DNA of 64,000 bases from an uncultured Paracoccaceae bacterium. Its GTDB lineage: Bacteria > Pseudomonadota > Alphaproteobacteria > Rhodobacterales > Rhodobacteraceae. The translations under genes and the position numbers were made by a program. Numbering within the stretch: the stretch's first letter is position 1; each line of letters opens with the position of its first letter. Below, one piece after another: positions 52,090 through 61,650 of this stretch. The stretch lies in the NCBI GenBank assembly GCA_934500835.1, contig CAKSTR010000006.1, positions 186,001 through 250,000 on the forward strand, given 5' to 3'. The notes under the pieces are model-generated. The model saw nothing but the letters and a program-made list of their open reading frames with translations. It was not told the DNA's origin and made no database searches.

Positions 52090-52935
52090 ATGAGTTTCAT
52101 GAAAGGCCCGAAACGGGCGAAGTTCGATATCGAGCCGTCTCTGGCCGATCCGCTGACGGTGGCGGTTTCGGCCGCCGATCGCGAAACGCTGGCAATGGTC
52201 CGCGCCGCCCTGACCCTGCGGCGGATGCGGCTGGCCTTCCAGCCGGCGGTCTATGCGGCCGATCCGTCGATCATCGGCTTCTACGAAGGGTATATCCGTT
52301 TGCTGGACCCCCAGGACCGGGTGATCCCGGCGCGCGAGTTCATGGATGTGGCCGAAACGCAGGAACTGGGGCGAGAGATCGACGTGGCCGCGCTGCAATT
52401 GGGACTGCACACCTTGCAACGGACGCCGGGCATCCGCATCGCGGTGAACATGTCGGCCCGCTCGGTCGGCTACAAGACATGGGTGCAAACCCTGCGCCAG
52501 GCCCTGAAGGCGCATCCCGGGCTGGGACGCCGGCTGATTCTCGAAATCAGCGAGGCCAGCGCCATGCAGATGCCCGACGTGCTGCTTCCCTTCATGAAGG
52601 AACTGCGCGCCGAAGGGATCGCCTTCACGCTGGACGATTTCGGCGCCGGCGCGACGTCGCTGCAGTTGCTGTCGGAGTTCCGGTTCGAGATTGCCAAGCT
52701 GGACGGCAGATTCGTCCGCGGCATGGAAAAGGACCCGTCCCATCAACAGATCCTGCGCGCGGCCATCGCCATGGCGCGCGAATTCGGGATGTTCCTTGTG
52801 GCGGAAGCGGTCGAAACCCCGGCCGAGGCCAACTGGCTGCGGGATGAGGGCGTGGGCTGCCTGCAGGGCTACCTCTTCGGCGCACCCGAGGTCGCCCCCG
52901 ACTTCTCGCGCTTCCGCAAAGGCCGGCAGGACTAG
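52090..52935 (+). CDS. EAL-domain protein (c-di-GMP phosphodiesterase-like), no other domain
   Basis: A 281-aa stand-alone EAL domain. The signature EAL is EGY (66-68) and the ITES/loop-6 region is altered. Even so, the metal and catalytic residues can be placed: E66, N120 (IAVNMSARS), E152 (LEISEAS), D182-D183 ([10 protein letters not shown]), K203, E242 and Q259 (LQGYLFG). It might therefore still hydrolyse c-di-GMP weakly, or bind it without cutting. Start 52090 follows GGCGGGGG. It lies upstream of phaA without a shared operon signal. Confidence 0.85.
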   Translation: MSFMKGPKRAKFDIEPSLADPLTVAVSAADRETLAMVRAALTLRRMRLAFQPAVYAADPSIIGFYEGYIRLLDPQDRVIPAREFMDVAETQELGREIDVAALQLGLHTLQRTPGIRIAVNMSARSVGYKTWVQTLRQALKAHPGLGRRLILEISEASAMQMPDVLLPFMKELRAEGIAFTLDDFGAGATSLQLLSEFRFEIAKLDGRFVRGMEKDPSHQQILRAAIAMAREFGMFLVAEAVETPAEANWLRDEGVGCLQGYLFGAPEVAPDFSRFRKGRQD

Positions 52936-53090
52936 GTGCTGCAAGGGCGCCACGGCACGCCTGTGCCGGCCCGCGCCTGCAACATCGCGAATTGATGCCG
53001 CAGTGCCGCGCAACTTTCTTGCGGTTGCGATCTGAAAGTCCTAAGCCCGATTCAGGCGCGGGATGCGCAGGACCTGAGGAGAGAGATCAC

Positions 53091-54266
53091 ATGACCAATG
53101 TCGTTATCGTGTCGGCGGGCCGGACCGCCGTGGGCAGCTTCAACGGGTCTTTCGCCGGCACCCCGGCGCATGATCTGGGCGCCGCGGTGATCGAGGGCGT
53201 CGTCGCCCGCGCCGGCATCGACAAGGCCGAGATCGAGGAAACCATCCTTGGCCAGGTGCTGACCGCCGGTCAGGGACAGAACCCGGCCCGTCAGGCCGCG
53301 ATCAAGGCGGGCCTTGCGAAAGAAGCCAGCGCCTGGTCGCTGAATCAGGTCTGCGGCTCGGGCCTGCGGGCGGTGGCGCTTGGCGCGCAGCATGTCCAGC
53401 TGGGCGATGCCCGCATCGTCGTCGCCGGCGGCCAGGAATCGATGTCGCTGTCGCCCCATGTCGCGCATCTGCGCAACGGGCAGAAGATGGGCGACCTGAG
53501 CTTCATCGATTCGATGATCAAGGACGGGCTGTGGGATGCCTTCAACGGCTATCACATGGGCCAGACCGCCGAGAACGTCGCCAATCAGTGGCAGATCAGC
53601 CGCGACATGCAGGACGAATTCGCGCTGGCCAGCCAGAACAAGGCCGAGGCCGCCCAGAAGGCCGGCAAGTTCAAGGATGAGATCATCCCCTTCGTGGTGA
53701 AATCGCGCAAAGGCGATGTGACCGTCGATGCCGACGAATACATCCGCCACGGCGCCACCATCGAGGCGATGCAGAAGCTGAAACCCGCCTTCGTCAAGGA
53801 CGGCTCGGTCACGGCCGCGAACGCCTCGGGCATCAATGACGGCGCCGCGGCGGTGCTGATCATGTCCGAGGAAGAGGCCGCCAAGCGCGGGCTGAAGGTT
53901 CTGGCCCGAATCGCCTCTTACGCCACTGCGGGGCTGGACCCGTCGATCATGGGCGTCGGCCCGATCTTCGCCAGCCGCAAGGCGTTGGACAAGGCCGGCT
54001 GGAAGGTCGCCGATCTGGATCTGGTCGAGGCGAACGAAGCCTTCGCCGCCCAGGCCTGTGCCGTAAACAAGGACATGGGCTGGGATCCGGCCATCGTCAA
54101 CGTCAACGGCGGCGCCATCGCCATCGGTCACCCGATCGGTGCCTCGGGCGCGCGCATCCTGAACACGCTGCTGTTCGAAATGGGGCGTTCGGGCAAGAAG
54201 AAGGGCCTGGCCACCCTGTGCATCGGCGGCGGCATGGGCGTCGCCATGTGCCTGGAACGCGCCTGA
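53091..54266 (+). CDS. phaA: Acetyl-CoA acetyltransferase (beta-ketothiolase)
   Basis: A 391-aa thiolase II that condenses two acetyl-CoA to acetoacetyl-CoA for polyhydroxybutyrate or runs in reverse. The acyl Cys is C88 in [11 protein letters not shown], the His and second Cys are in [17 protein letters not shown] and [11 protein letters not shown]. The NEAFAAQA motif is present. Start 53091 follows GAGGAGAG. phaB follows 128 bp later, which makes a PHB role likely. The synthase phaC is not in the window. Confidence 0.96.
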   Translation: MTNVVIVSAGRTAVGSFNGSFAGTPAHDLGAAVIEGVVARAGIDKAEIEETILGQVLTAGQGQNPARQAAIKAGLAKEASAWSLNQVCGSGLRAVALGAQHVQLGDARIVVAGGQESMSLSPHVAHLRNGQKMGDLSFIDSMIKDGLWDAFNGYHMGQTAENVANQWQISRDMQDEFALASQNKAEAAQKAGKFKDEIIPFVVKSRKGDVTVDADEYIRHGATIEAMQKLKPAFVKDGSVTAANASGINDGAAAVLIMSEEEAAKRGLKVLARIASYATAGLDPSIMGVGPIFASRKALDKAGWKVADLDLVEANEAFAAQACAVNKDMGWDPAIVNVNGGAIAIGHPIGASGARILNTLLFEMGRSGKKKGLATLCIGGGMGVAMCLERA

Positions 54267-54274
54267 TCCAGACG

Positions 54275-54286
54275 CTGCCCGCGCAG
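54275..54286. promoter_or_regulatory. Candidate PhaR-type site in the phaA-phaB gap
   Basis: CTGC-CCGC-GCAG matches the CTGC-N3-4-GCAG pattern described for the PHB-responsive repressor PhaR in Paracoccus. It starts 8 bp after the phaA stop and about 110 bp before phaB. Twelve base pairs is short, so chance occurrence in GC-rich DNA is possible. Confidence 0.35.
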
Positions 54287-54306
54287 CAAAATGCCGCAAA
54301 TGCAAG

Positions 54307-54338
54307 ATCGGCGCGCAATAATGTTGCGCGCCGATTTT
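54307..54338 (+). terminator. Intrinsic terminator or attenuator between phaA and phaB
   Basis: A 12-bp perfect stem ATCGGCGCGCAA/TTGCGCGCCGAT with loop TAATG, followed by TTTCGTTTC. It should end much of the phaA transcript before phaB, so phaB probably has its own promoter or only partial read-through. Confidence 0.8.
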
Positions 54339-54394
54339 CGTTTCGGTAACAGGATTTCAAGGACACACTGATAATACCCTAGGAGGAGAATCAC

Positions 54395-55120
54395 ATGGCA
54401 CGGGTTGCACTTGTCACCGGCGGATCGCGCGGGATCGGCGCGGCGATTTCGGTCGCGCTGAAGGCAGCGGGATACAAAGTGGCGGCGAATTACGCCGGCA
54501 ACGACGAGGCGGCAGCGGCCTTCACCAAGGAAACCGGGATCCCGACCTACAAATGGTCGGTCGCGGAATATGACGCCTGCGCCGCCGGCATCGCCAAGGT
54601 CGAGGCCGAGGTCGGCCCGATCGACGTGCTGGTCAACAATGCCGGCATCACCCGCGACGCGATGTTCCACAAGATGACCCCGGGCCAGTGGAAAGAGGTG
54701 ATCGACACCAACCTGACCGGGCTGTTCAATATGACCCATCCGCTGTGGTCGGGCATGCGCGACCGCAAGTTCGGCCGGGTGATCAACATCTCCTCAATCA
54801 ACGGGCAGAAGGGTCAGGCGGGCCAGGCCAACTATTCCGCGGCGAAGTCCGGCGACCTGGGCTTCACCAAGGCACTGGCGCAGGAAGGCGCGCGGGCCGG
54901 CATCACCGTGAACGCCATCTGCCCGGGCTATATCGGCACCGAGATGGTTCGCGCCATCGACGAGAAGGTGCTGAACGAGCGGATCATTCCCCAGATCCCG
55001 GTCGGCCGTCTGGGCGAGCCGGAAGAGATCGCCCGTTGCGTGGTCTTCCTTGCCGCCGACAATGCCGGCTTCATCACCGGCGCCACGATCAGCGCCAACG
55101 GCGGCCAGTTCTTCGTCTGA
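54395..55120 (+). CDS. phaB: Acetoacetyl-CoA reductase
   Basis: A 241-aa NADPH-dependent SDR that makes (R)-3-hydroxybutyryl-CoA. The dinucleotide motif is TGGSRGIGAAIS (9-20). NNAGITRD and the catalytic Ser-Tyr-Lys (INISSINGQ, NYSAAKSG) are followed by a C-terminal FITGATISANGGQF. Start 54395 follows CTAGGAGGAG. It is downstream of phaA beyond a terminator hairpin and is followed by three tandem hairpins. Confidence 0.95.
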   Translation: MARVALVTGGSRGIGAAISVALKAAGYKVAANYAGNDEAAAAFTKETGIPTYKWSVAEYDACAAGIAKVEAEVGPIDVLVNNAGITRDAMFHKMTPGQWKEVIDTNLTGLFNMTHPLWSGMRDRKFGRVINISSINGQKGQAGQANYSAAKSGDLGFTKALAQEGARAGITVNAICPGYIGTEMVRAIDEKVLNERIIPQIPVGRLGEPEEIARCVVFLAADNAGFITGATISANGGQFFV

Positions 55121-55128
55121 GACGAAAC

Positions 55129-55195
55129 CGATTTCTTTGAAGAAATCGTGCCGGAGCCTTCAAAGGCTCCGGTGCGGAGTTTTTGAAAACTCCGC
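55129..55195 (+). repeat. Three tandem hairpins after phaB
   Basis: Starting 8 bp past the stop are three near-perfect palindromes: CGATTTCTT/AAGAAATCG with a 2-nt loop (55129-55148), CCGGAGCC/GGCTCCGG with loop TTCAAA (55151-55172), and GCGGAGTTTT/AAAACTCCGC with a 2-nt loop (55174-55195). Only short spacers separate them. Such composite elements look like family-specific extragenic repeats; transcription termination for phaB is a likely effect. Confidence 0.8.
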
Positions 55196-55231
55196 CTTGC
55201 AGCCGATGGGCGTTTGGCTCAGATCGTGCCC

Positions 55232-56110
55232 ATGACACGTCAGCGCGCCACGGCCATCGGTTTCACTGCGATCCTCATGTGGTCGCTGCTTGCTCTTTTC
55301 ACCATCCGCTCGGCCCCGGTGCCGCCTTTGCTTCTGAATGCGATGTGCTTTGCCATCGGCGGGGCAATCGGGCTGGTCTGGACCCTTCGCCGCGGGTTTT
55401 CGGTGCTGAAGGCCGTGTCGTGGAAGGTCTATGCCTTCGGCACGATCGGCCTCTTTGGCTATCACTTTCTGTATTTCACCGCCTTCCGCCTGTCGCCCAC
55501 CGCCGAGACGGGGTTGATTGCCTATCTCTGGCCGCTGTTCATCGTGCTCTTCTCGGGCCTGCTGCCGGGCGAGAAACTGGCGGCGACCCATGTCCTTGGC
55601 GCCGTGATCGCCTTTGCCGGTGCCGCCCTGATCATTCTGGCGCGCGACAGCGCGGGGGCGGGGAACGGGCTTGGTTTTGCCCTGGCCTTCGGCTGCGCCG
55701 TGACATGGGCCAGCTATTCCGTGCTGTCGCGGCGGCTGGGCGATGTGCCGACCGAGGCGGTGACGGTGTTCTGTCTTGCCACCGCGCTTCTTTCTGCGCT
55801 GGCGCATCTTGCCGTGGAAGAGACCCTGTGGCCGGCGGATGCCACCGGCTGGCTTTCGGTTCTGGCGCTTGGGCTTGGCCCGGTGGGGGCCGCCTTCTTC
55901 ACCTGGGATGTCGGCATGAAAAAAGGCGACATCCAGCTTCTGGGTGTCGCCTCCTACGCCGCGCCGCTTCTTTCCACTCTGGCGCTGGTGGTGGCCTGGA
56001 TCGCTTCGGCGTCCTGGTCCATTCTGCTGGCCGCGCTGCTGATCACAGCCGGAGCGGCCATTGCCGCACGTAAATCCGCAGTCAGTGCGGACCCTGCGAC
56101 AGGCGGGTGA
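55232..56110 (+). CDS. EamA/DMT exporter, YddG-like
   Basis: A 292-aa ten-helix transporter. MTRQRATAIGFTAILMWSLLALF, GYHFLYFTAFRLSP and AYLWPLFIVLFSGLLPGEKL, and later YAAPLLSTL, fit the YddG branch, which exports aromatic amino acids and related compounds in enterobacteria. The start at 55232 is chosen because the longer frame (55214) has no Shine-Dalgarno. Its 3' end overlaps tail-to-tail by 29 bp with a small DUF465 gene on the minus strand. Confidence 0.88.
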   Translation: MTRQRATAIGFTAILMWSLLALFTIRSAPVPPLLLNAMCFAIGGAIGLVWTLRRGFSVLKAVSWKVYAFGTIGLFGYHFLYFTAFRLSPTAETGLIAYLWPLFIVLFSGLLPGEKLAATHVLGAVIAFAGAALIILARDSAGAGNGLGFALAFGCAVTWASYSVLSRRLGDVPTEAVTVFCLATALLSALAHLAVEETLWPADATGWLSVLALGLGPVGAAFFTWDVGMKKGDIQLLGVASYAAPLLSTLALVVAWIASASWSILLAALLITAGAAIAARKSAVSADPATGG

Positions 56111-56255
56111 TTTCCTCTTTCAGTTTCAGTTTCTGCCGCTTCCATTCGGCGATCTGCAGGTCATCCGATGCGGGACTGCGCTGAGCGTCCTCGACCATCG
56201 CAGAGAGGGCTTCGTGCTTCTTGCGCAGTTCCTGCAGATGAGAAGCAATCGTCAT
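56082..56255 (-). CDS. DUF465 (YdcH-type) small protein
   Basis: A 57-aa alpha-helical protein starting at 56255 after AGGAGG. It begins MTIASHLQELRKKHEALSAM, the SlyX/YdcH-like first helix, then a SPASDDLQIAEWKRQKLKLKEEI helix (28-48) typical of DUF465. Two helices joined by a short turn are expected, and function is unknown. The last 29 bp overlap the 3' end of the YddG-like gene on the other strand. Its strong ribosome-binding site and family match make it convincing despite its size. Confidence 0.88.
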   Translation of the reverse strand: MTIASHLQELRKKHEALSAMVEDAQRSPASDDLQIAEWKRQKLKLKEEITRLSQGPH

Positions 56256-56356
56256 ATCCTACCTCCTGAGATTGTAACGTCCACATCAACAGTGCATCAC
56301 GGAAGCCGAGTCGTGTCATCCCAAATCCTCGCGACTGCGCTGGAATGTCCCGACAA

Positions 56357-57118
56357 TCAGAGAAACAGCGGCAGGATGTCGCCGCCATCGCGCAGCACCG
56401 CATTGGCCTCGAAGGTATAGGATTCCCTGTCGCCGTCATGGGCGAGGCCCTGATGGATCACAAAGGGCGCCAGCAGGCGGAAGGGCGCGCGGCCACCCTT
56501 TCTGGCGCGCAGGATCACCCGCAAGGCCGGTCGGCCCTGCCGTGCGGCCAGCGGCAGGACGGCGGCAGAACCCAGCTTCGGGGCCAGCGCCGGGATCAGG
56601 TCAGGCAGGCTGTCCGCCCCCGCGATCAGCGTCAGCCAGCCGCCCGGGGCCAGCCTGCGCGTCGCGGCCTGCACCCAGACCGAAAGCGGCAGCGAGACCT
56701 GCAGCGCAGTCGCCCTGCCCGGCCTGGGCGAGGGCGTCCCCCCCGGCGGATACCAGGGCGGATTGGCGATCACATGGTCGAAATCGCGGCGCAGGGCCTT
56801 GGGCATGCGGGCCAGGTCGCCTTCATGCACCTCGACCTCCACCCTGTTCCGCGCGGCGTTGCGGCGGGCAAGATCCGCGTAATCGGGTTGCAGCTCCAGC
56901 CCGGAATGGCGCAGATCGGGCACGCGGGCGGCAAGGCACAAAGTCGCGGCACCTGCCCCGCAGCCAAGGTCCAGCACGGACTGACCCGGCGTTGCCGGAC
57001 AGGCCGCCGCCAGAAGCACGGCATCGGTGGCGGCGCGATAGCCCTTCAGGGGTTGCAGAAGGTTCAGCCGGCCACACAGAAACCTGTCATCGGACAACTG
57101 ATTTTCTGCGAAAATCAT
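56357..57118 (-). CDS. TrmN6-type N6-adenine methyltransferase
   Basis: A 253-aa SAM methyltransferase. The SAM motif is LDLGCGAGAA (49-58), the acidic loop is GLELQPDYADLARRNA, and NPPW at 119-122 is the catalytic N6-adenine signature. FAENQLSDDRFLCGRLNLLQP with GYRAATDAVLLAA is typical of YfiC/TrmN6, which methylates A37 of tRNA1(Val) in E. coli. The RNA target here is not certain. A short AT palindrome (57099-57117) lies across its start. The DUF2007 gene overlaps its start by four bases. Confidence 0.88.
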   Translation of the reverse strand: MIFAENQLSDDRFLCGRLNLLQPLKGYRAATDAVLLAAACPATPGQSVLDLGCGAGAATLCLAARVPDLRHSGLELQPDYADLARRNAARNRVEVEVHEGDLARMPKALRRDFDHVIANPPWYPPGGTPSPRPGRATALQVSLPLSVWVQAATRRLAPGGWLTLIAGADSLPDLIPALAPKLGSAAVLPLAARQGRPALRVILRARKGGRAPFRLLAPFVIHQGLAHDGDRESYTFEANAVLRDGGDILPLFL

Positions 57119-57330
57119 GTGCTTGGCTCCAGCCCATTGTCGCGGATGGTCACGCGGGCCAGAAAGAGATCACGGTCCGCCACCATCAACCGCTGCGGCA
57201 GAAAACCCAGTGATCCGTCAAGGATGCTCATGTGGACGTCCATGGCGAAGGAAGCTATACCCTCACCTTCAAGCAGGGCCTGTGCAAAGGCGATCACGGT
57301 GGGGTCGGTCGTGCGCAGGAGTTCCTTCAT
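57115..57330 (-). CDS. DUF2007 domain protein
   Basis: A 71-aa protein: MKELLRTTDPTVIAFAQALLEGEGI opens the DUF2007 fold and ends in FLARVTIRDNGLEPS. Function unknown; the family is proposed to sense or bind small signals, without proof. It is the first gene of a pair: its stop overlaps the methyltransferase start (ATGA). It is divergent from the polyprenyl diphosphate synthase gene 54 bp away. Confidence 0.88.
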   Translation of the reverse strand: MKELLRTTDPTVIAFAQALLEGEGIASFAMDVHMSILDGSLGFLPQRLMVADRDLFLARVTIRDNGLEPST

Positions 57331-57384
57331 GGTATGGGATTAGCCGTGCCCGGGCCAACGGGCAAGGGTGGGGAAGGGTCGGGG

Positions 57385-58392
57385 ATGGACGCAAAGCCGG
57401 AGAATCCGAAGGCAGGACCCGAAGTTCGGATGACCGCCTATCTGGCCGACGACATGGCGGCGGTGAATGCGCTGATCCGGGCGCGGATGGCATCCGAGCA
57501 CGCGCCGCGCATTCCGGAAGTGACCGCCCATCTGATCGAGGCCGGCGGCAAGCGGCTGCGGCCCATGCTGACCCTGGCGGCGGCGCGGCTCTGTGGCTAT
57601 CGCGGCAGCGATCACCAGAAGCTGGCCGCGACGGTGGAGTTCATCCACACCGCGACGTTGCTGCATGACGATGTGGTCGATGAAAGCCAGCGGCGGCGCG
57701 GGCGGCCGACGGCGAACCTCTTGTGGGACAACAAGTCCTCGGTGCTGGTGGGGGACTACCTTTTCGCCCGCAGCTTCCAGTTGATGGTGGAAACCGGGGC
57801 GCTGCGGGTCCTGGACATCCTGGCCAATGCTTCTGCCGTCATCGCCGAGGGCGAGGTGCTGCAACTGACCGCCGCACAGGATCTGGGCACCACGGAAGAG
57901 ATTTACCTGAAGGTCATCCGCGGCAAGACGGCGGCGCTGTTTTCGGCTGCGACCGAAGTTGGCGGCGTGATTGCCGGCGTGCCCGAGACGCAGATCCGCG
58001 CGCTGCACACCTATGGCGACGCGCTTGGCATTGCTTTTCAGATTGCGGACGATCTGCTGGACTATGGCGGGTCCTCGGCGACGATCGGCAAGAACACCGG
58101 CGACGACTTCCGCGAGCGCAAGCTGACCCTGCCGGTGATCAAGGCCATTGCCGCCGCCGATGCCACCGAGCGCGCCTTCTGGCAGCGCACCTTCGAAAAG
58201 GGCGATCAGCGCGACGGCGATCTGGACGAGGCGCTGCGACTGATGGCAAAGCATAGCGCGATGGAGGCGGCGCGGGATCAGGCGCTGCAATGGGCCGCCA
58301 CAGCCCGGGCCGCGCTGAAGGTGCTGCCCGATCATCCCTTGCGCGACATGCTGGCCGATCTGGCCTCTTACGTGGTTTCCCGGATCGCCTGA
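57385..58392 (+). CDS. Long-chain polyprenyl diphosphate synthase (ubiquinone side chain)
   Basis: A 335-aa trans-prenyltransferase (IspB/DdsA type; decaprenyl is expected in Rhodobacteraceae). GGKRLRP (54-60), the first Asp-rich motif DDVVD (95-99) with [14 protein letters not shown] and the second motif DDLLD (222-226) are present. [10 protein letters not shown] follows. Residue sizes ahead of the first motif, which set chain length, are small, fitting a long product. Start 57385 follows GGGGA. Its 3' end overlaps ispE tail-to-tail by 25 bp, pairing two isoprenoid genes. Confidence 0.92.
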   Translation: MDAKPENPKAGPEVRMTAYLADDMAAVNALIRARMASEHAPRIPEVTAHLIEAGGKRLRPMLTLAAARLCGYRGSDHQKLAATVEFIHTATLLHDDVVDESQRRRGRPTANLLWDNKSSVLVGDYLFARSFQLMVETGALRVLDILANASAVIAEGEVLQLTAAQDLGTTEEIYLKVIRGKTAALFSAATEVGGVIAGVPETQIRALHTYGDALGIAFQIADDLLDYGGSSATIGKNTGDDFRERKLTLPVIKAIAAADATERAFWQRTFEKGDQRDGDLDEALRLMAKHSAMEAARDQALQWAATARAALKVLPDHPLRDMLADLASYVVSRIA

Positions 58393-59300
58393 GCCAGTCT
58401 TTCGACCTGCCGGCTGCCGCCGTAAAGCGGTGCTGCGGCCACCCACCATCCCGGGTGTGTGCCGGTGACTGCCGCGGCCGCGGCGCGGGCGGGGGCCTCT
58501 TCGGCAAACAGCGCAAAGCAGGTGGCACCAGACCCGGACATCCGGGTCAGAAGCTGGCCCGGCTGGGCCCGCAAGGCGGCCAGAACGTCGCCGATGATCG
58601 GGGCGATCTGCAGGGCCGGGCGTTCAAGATCATTGCGTTGGTCGGCCAACCATGCGGCAAGGGCCGGGAAGTCCGGCCAGTCGGGCAGGCGTTCGGGCAG
58701 GCCGGGGTTCGCCTTATGTGACAGGGCGCGGAAGACGGCCGGTGTCGGCACCTCCACCCCCGGATTGGCCAGCACGATCCAGCCCGAGGGCAGGCCGCCC
58801 AGAAAATCCAGCCGCTCCCCGATGCCGCGCATCCTTGCCGGATGCGACAGCAGGCAAACCGGCACATCGGCGCCAAGCGACTTCAAGGCCTGCGGGTCAA
58901 TGGCCGACAGCAGGGTTTTGTCCTGCCCTGCCTCGGCCTCGGTCAGATCGGGATGAAGCAGGCGCAGCACCAGCCGCACCGCAGCCGCCGCATCGGCCGA
59001 ACCGCCACCGATGCCCGAGGCCGGCGGCAGCACCTTGGTCAGCGTGAAGGCCACCGGGAAATCCGGCGCGGTCGTGGCGGCGGCGCGCAAGACCAGATTG
59101 TCGGCATCGGCCGGCACCTGCGCCCCGAACGGCCCTTCAAGTGTCAGAGAGCTGACCCCGGCCGCCTGCCCGGACAGGCGATCACCGACCCCGGCAAAGG
59201 CCACGATACTGTCCAGCAGGTGATAGCCATCCGCCCGCTGCCCGGTGACATGCAGGCAAAGGTTGACCTTGGCCAATGCGTGTTCGGTCTTACTCGCCAT
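58368..59300 (-). CDS. ispE: 4-diphosphocytidyl-2-C-methyl-D-erythritol kinase
   Basis: A 310-aa GHMP kinase of the MEP pathway that phosphorylates CDP-methylerythritol. [21 protein letters not shown] is the N-terminal signature; the ATP motif is [16 protein letters not shown] and the third GHMP motif [12 protein letters not shown]. The start at ATG 59300 overlaps the stop of the TPR gene by 11 bp. The length is normal. Its product feeds the polyprenyl diphosphate synthase encoded convergently. Confidence 0.95.
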   Translation of the reverse strand: MASKTEHALAKVNLCLHVTGQRADGYHLLDSIVAFAGVGDRLSGQAAGVSSLTLEGPFGAQVPADADNLVLRAAATTAPDFPVAFTLTKVLPPASGIGGGSADAAAAVRLVLRLLHPDLTEAEAGQDKTLLSAIDPQALKSLGADVPVCLLSHPARMRGIGERLDFLGGLPSGWIVLANPGVEVPTPAVFRALSHKANPGLPERLPDWPDFPALAAWLADQRNDLERPALQIAPIIGDVLAALRAQPGQLLTRMSGSGATCFALFAEEAPARAAAAAVTGTHPGWWVAAAPLYGGSRQVERLAQAIRETT

Positions 59301-61122
59301 CAAGCGCGGGGGTTGCCGGCTGAGCCTGCGGCTCTGGTGCCGGCGCGGCGGGCTTCGGCGGCGCCACGGGCGAGGTCGAGGCCTCTTCTGCCATCACCTG
59401 CTCCAGCCCGACCTCCAGCTTCTTGCGGATGCGGGCGGCGTCCTTTTCCTCGGGGTTGAAGGACAGGGCGCGGTGCCACTGGAATTCAGCCTCGCGCTTG
59501 CGGCCGACCATCCAGTAGACATCGCCCAGATGGTCGGTGACCACCGGGTCCGAAGGTTCCAGAAGCGAGGCCTTCTCCATCGGCGCCAAGGCTTCTTCAT
59601 AGCGGCCAAGGCGGAAATAGGCCCAGGCAAGGCTGTCGATGATATAACCGGCATCCGGTTCGGCCTGGACGGCCTGCTGGATCAGCGACAGGGCCTCGTC
59701 GAAGTTCAGGCCGCGGTCCAGCATCGAATAGCCAAGATAGTTCAGCACCTGCGGCTGGCCCGGGCGCAGTTCCAGCGCGCGGCGAAAATCGGCCTCGGTG
59801 CGGGGCCAGTCGTTCAGCTTCTCATGGCAGACGCCACGGCTGAAAAACAGCGTCCAGTGGACCCGCTCCACCTTTGGCACCAGCGCCAGCGCCGCGTCAT
59901 AGGCGGGCACGGCTTCGGCGCAGCGGTCCTCGCGGCGGAGTATATCGGCCAGCGAGCTTTGCACGATCACCAGATCGGGGTGGCTGCGGGCCAGGGCCTG
60001 CATCACCTCGACCGCCGCCTCTTTCTTGTCGGCAGCATAAAGCGCCTCGGCACGCCCGATCTCGGCGCTGTAAAAATATGGGCTGTCCTTGGGGAACTGG
60101 CCGTAGGTTTTGCCGGCAAGGTCGTATTGCTTCAGATCCTCCAGCGCCTGCGCGGTCAGAAGCAGGGCATCGGCATTCGCGGGGTCAAGGTAATTGGCAA
60201 TCCGGCTGTGGATCAGCACATAGGCCGGGTCGGCATCGCCCTGCAGCAAGGCGCCAAGGGTGAAGAACACCTCGGCAATGCCGGCCTTGGCACCGGGCAC
60301 CATGTCGAAAGGCAGCACCTCTCCGGCCTTCAGCCGGCCACGCAGCCCATCCAGCATCGGCTCCGGCTCGGTCCCGAAGGTCTGGTCCAGAAGGGCCAGC
60401 GCCTCGTCGTTGCGCTCCAGCTGGCTGAGGATCTGGACCCGCGCGATCACGCCACGGCGATTGAGGTTGATCTTGCCCTCGGCATTGCCGGAAAGGATGT
60501 TGTCGGCCCCCTCGAAATCACCTGCGGCGGCCAGCGCCATCGCCTTGTGGTAAAGCCCCACCGCCTCCATCCCGTGGGTGGCGGCGACAGTGTCGAAATC
60601 CTTCAGCGCCTCGGACATCTTGCCATCGCCGAATCTGGCCCAGGCCAGCACCAGATCATCCAGAATGGGGCCGACCTTGCGGCCTTCGGTCTTGGCCTTG
60701 ATCAGCGCGGGCCAATCCTCGGCGCCGGCTTCAAGGGCATCATGGGCGAACCCCGCCAGTTGCACCTCGTCCTTCGGACCGTTGGACAGCTGATCGGCCA
60801 GGGGGCCGGCGGCATCGAAATCGCCAAGAGCGACGGTCGCGTAAAGCGCGCCCTCGACCAGCGCCAGATTGCCGGGGTCCGCCTGCATGGCAACGCCATA
60901 CCAATGCGCCGCCGCACGGAAATCGCTTTCGGATTCCGCAATGCGGGCGGCAAGATAGGCGCCCGACAACCCGTCAGCGACAACGGCAGCAGGTTCGGCA
61001 GGGGACTCGGGGGCTTCGGCGGGTTCAGCCTCGCCCTCGGCCCAGGCGCGGGGGGGCATCACGCCCGCCAGGGCCACCGCCATCAGAAGGGCGGCAAGGG
61101 CGGGACGGCGGATCGACATCAT
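59290..61122 (-). CDS. Exported tetratricopeptide-repeat protein
   Basis: A 610-aa protein with a signal peptide of about 28 residues (ending PRAWA-E), then an acidic Pro/Glu linker and TPR-like helices through most of its length; clear repeats are [22 protein letters not shown] and [20 protein letters not shown] near the C-terminus. The last 40 residues are Pro/Ala-rich. It is likely periplasmic, with a scaffold role in the envelope, but the partner is unknown. Its stop overlaps the ispE start, so the two are cotranscribed. Confidence 0.88.
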   Translation of the reverse strand: MMSIRRPALAALLMAVALAGVMPPRAWAEGEAEPAEAPESPAEPAAVVADGLSGAYLAARIAESESDFRAAAHWYGVAMQADPGNLALVEGALYATVALGDFDAAGPLADQLSNGPKDEVQLAGFAHDALEAGAEDWPALIKAKTEGRKVGPILDDLVLAWARFGDGKMSEALKDFDTVAATHGMEAVGLYHKAMALAAAGDFEGADNILSGNAEGKINLNRRGVIARVQILSQLERNDEALALLDQTFGTEPEPMLDGLRGRLKAGEVLPFDMVPGAKAGIAEVFFTLGALLQGDADPAYVLIHSRIANYLDPANADALLLTAQALEDLKQYDLAGKTYGQFPKDSPYFYSAEIGRAEALYAADKKEAAVEVMQALARSHPDLVIVQSSLADILRREDRCAEAVPAYDAALALVPKVERVHWTLFFSRGVCHEKLNDWPRTEADFRRALELRPGQPQVLNYLGYSMLDRGLNFDEALSLIQQAVQAEPDAGYIIDSLAWAYFRLGRYEEALAPMEKASLLEPSDPVVTDHLGDVYWMVGRKREAEFQWHRALSFNPEEKDAARIRKKLEVGLEQVMAEEASTSPVAPPKPAAPAPEPQAQPATPALDGE

Positions 61123-61218
61123 GTGAGGCCTTTCGGGCTGCTTTCCCGCGAAGGCTAATCCGGCCGCCCGCAAAGGGCAATGTGGGGCAAGCCGATGGCC
61201 CTGTGCCTCGCGCAAAAG

Positions 61219-61650
61219 TCAGGGAGCGGAGACCCATTGATGCAAAAGACCGGCCGCGACCAGAAGCGCCATGCCGACCATCATCATGAGCATGATGTTC
61301 CAAGATGAGAAGAGACGCCGTTTCAGGCGAATGCCCTCGTAGTCCTTCGACCAGCGGCCTGCCGCCGCGGCGGCGGTCAGATCGGCAATGTTGATGGGCA
61401 GGCGGGCGATCCAGCGGCCATCCCGCCCCACCACGCCGATACGGCCACTTGGTGGCTCATCCGCGTCATAGTGGAACCAAGGATCGAAGCCCTGCATGTC
61501 GACGTCGAAACGCTCGGCGAAGTCTTCAAACACTTCGTGTGCGTTGTCGCCTTCAAGCTCCAGCGATCCAAGAATATCCGACAGGTCGATCCGCGCCTGC
61601 CGATCTGGAAACCAGCCTTCCAGCCAAGCGCGGACCTCGGCCTCCATCAC
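61219..61650 (-). CDS. Small protein with DUF1493-like soluble part and C-terminal membrane helix
   Basis: A 143-aa protein. The first 60 residues are an acidic acyl-carrier-like helical domain (VRAWLEGWFPDRQARIDLSDIL, then DNAHEVFEDFAERFDVD). The C-terminal 30 residues contain one membrane helix (NIMLMMMVGMALLVAAGLL). No phosphopantetheine Ser motif is visible. The DUF1493 link is tentative. The ATG overlaps the ETF-QO stop by four bases, so it is made with that quinone enzyme. Confidence 0.7.
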   Translation of the reverse strand: MMEAEVRAWLEGWFPDRQARIDLSDILGSLELEGDNAHEVFEDFAERFDVDMQGFDPWFHYDADEPPSGRIGVVGRDGRWIARLPINIADLTAAAAAGRWSKDYEGIRLKRRLFSSWNIMLMMMVGMALLVAAGLLHQWVSAP

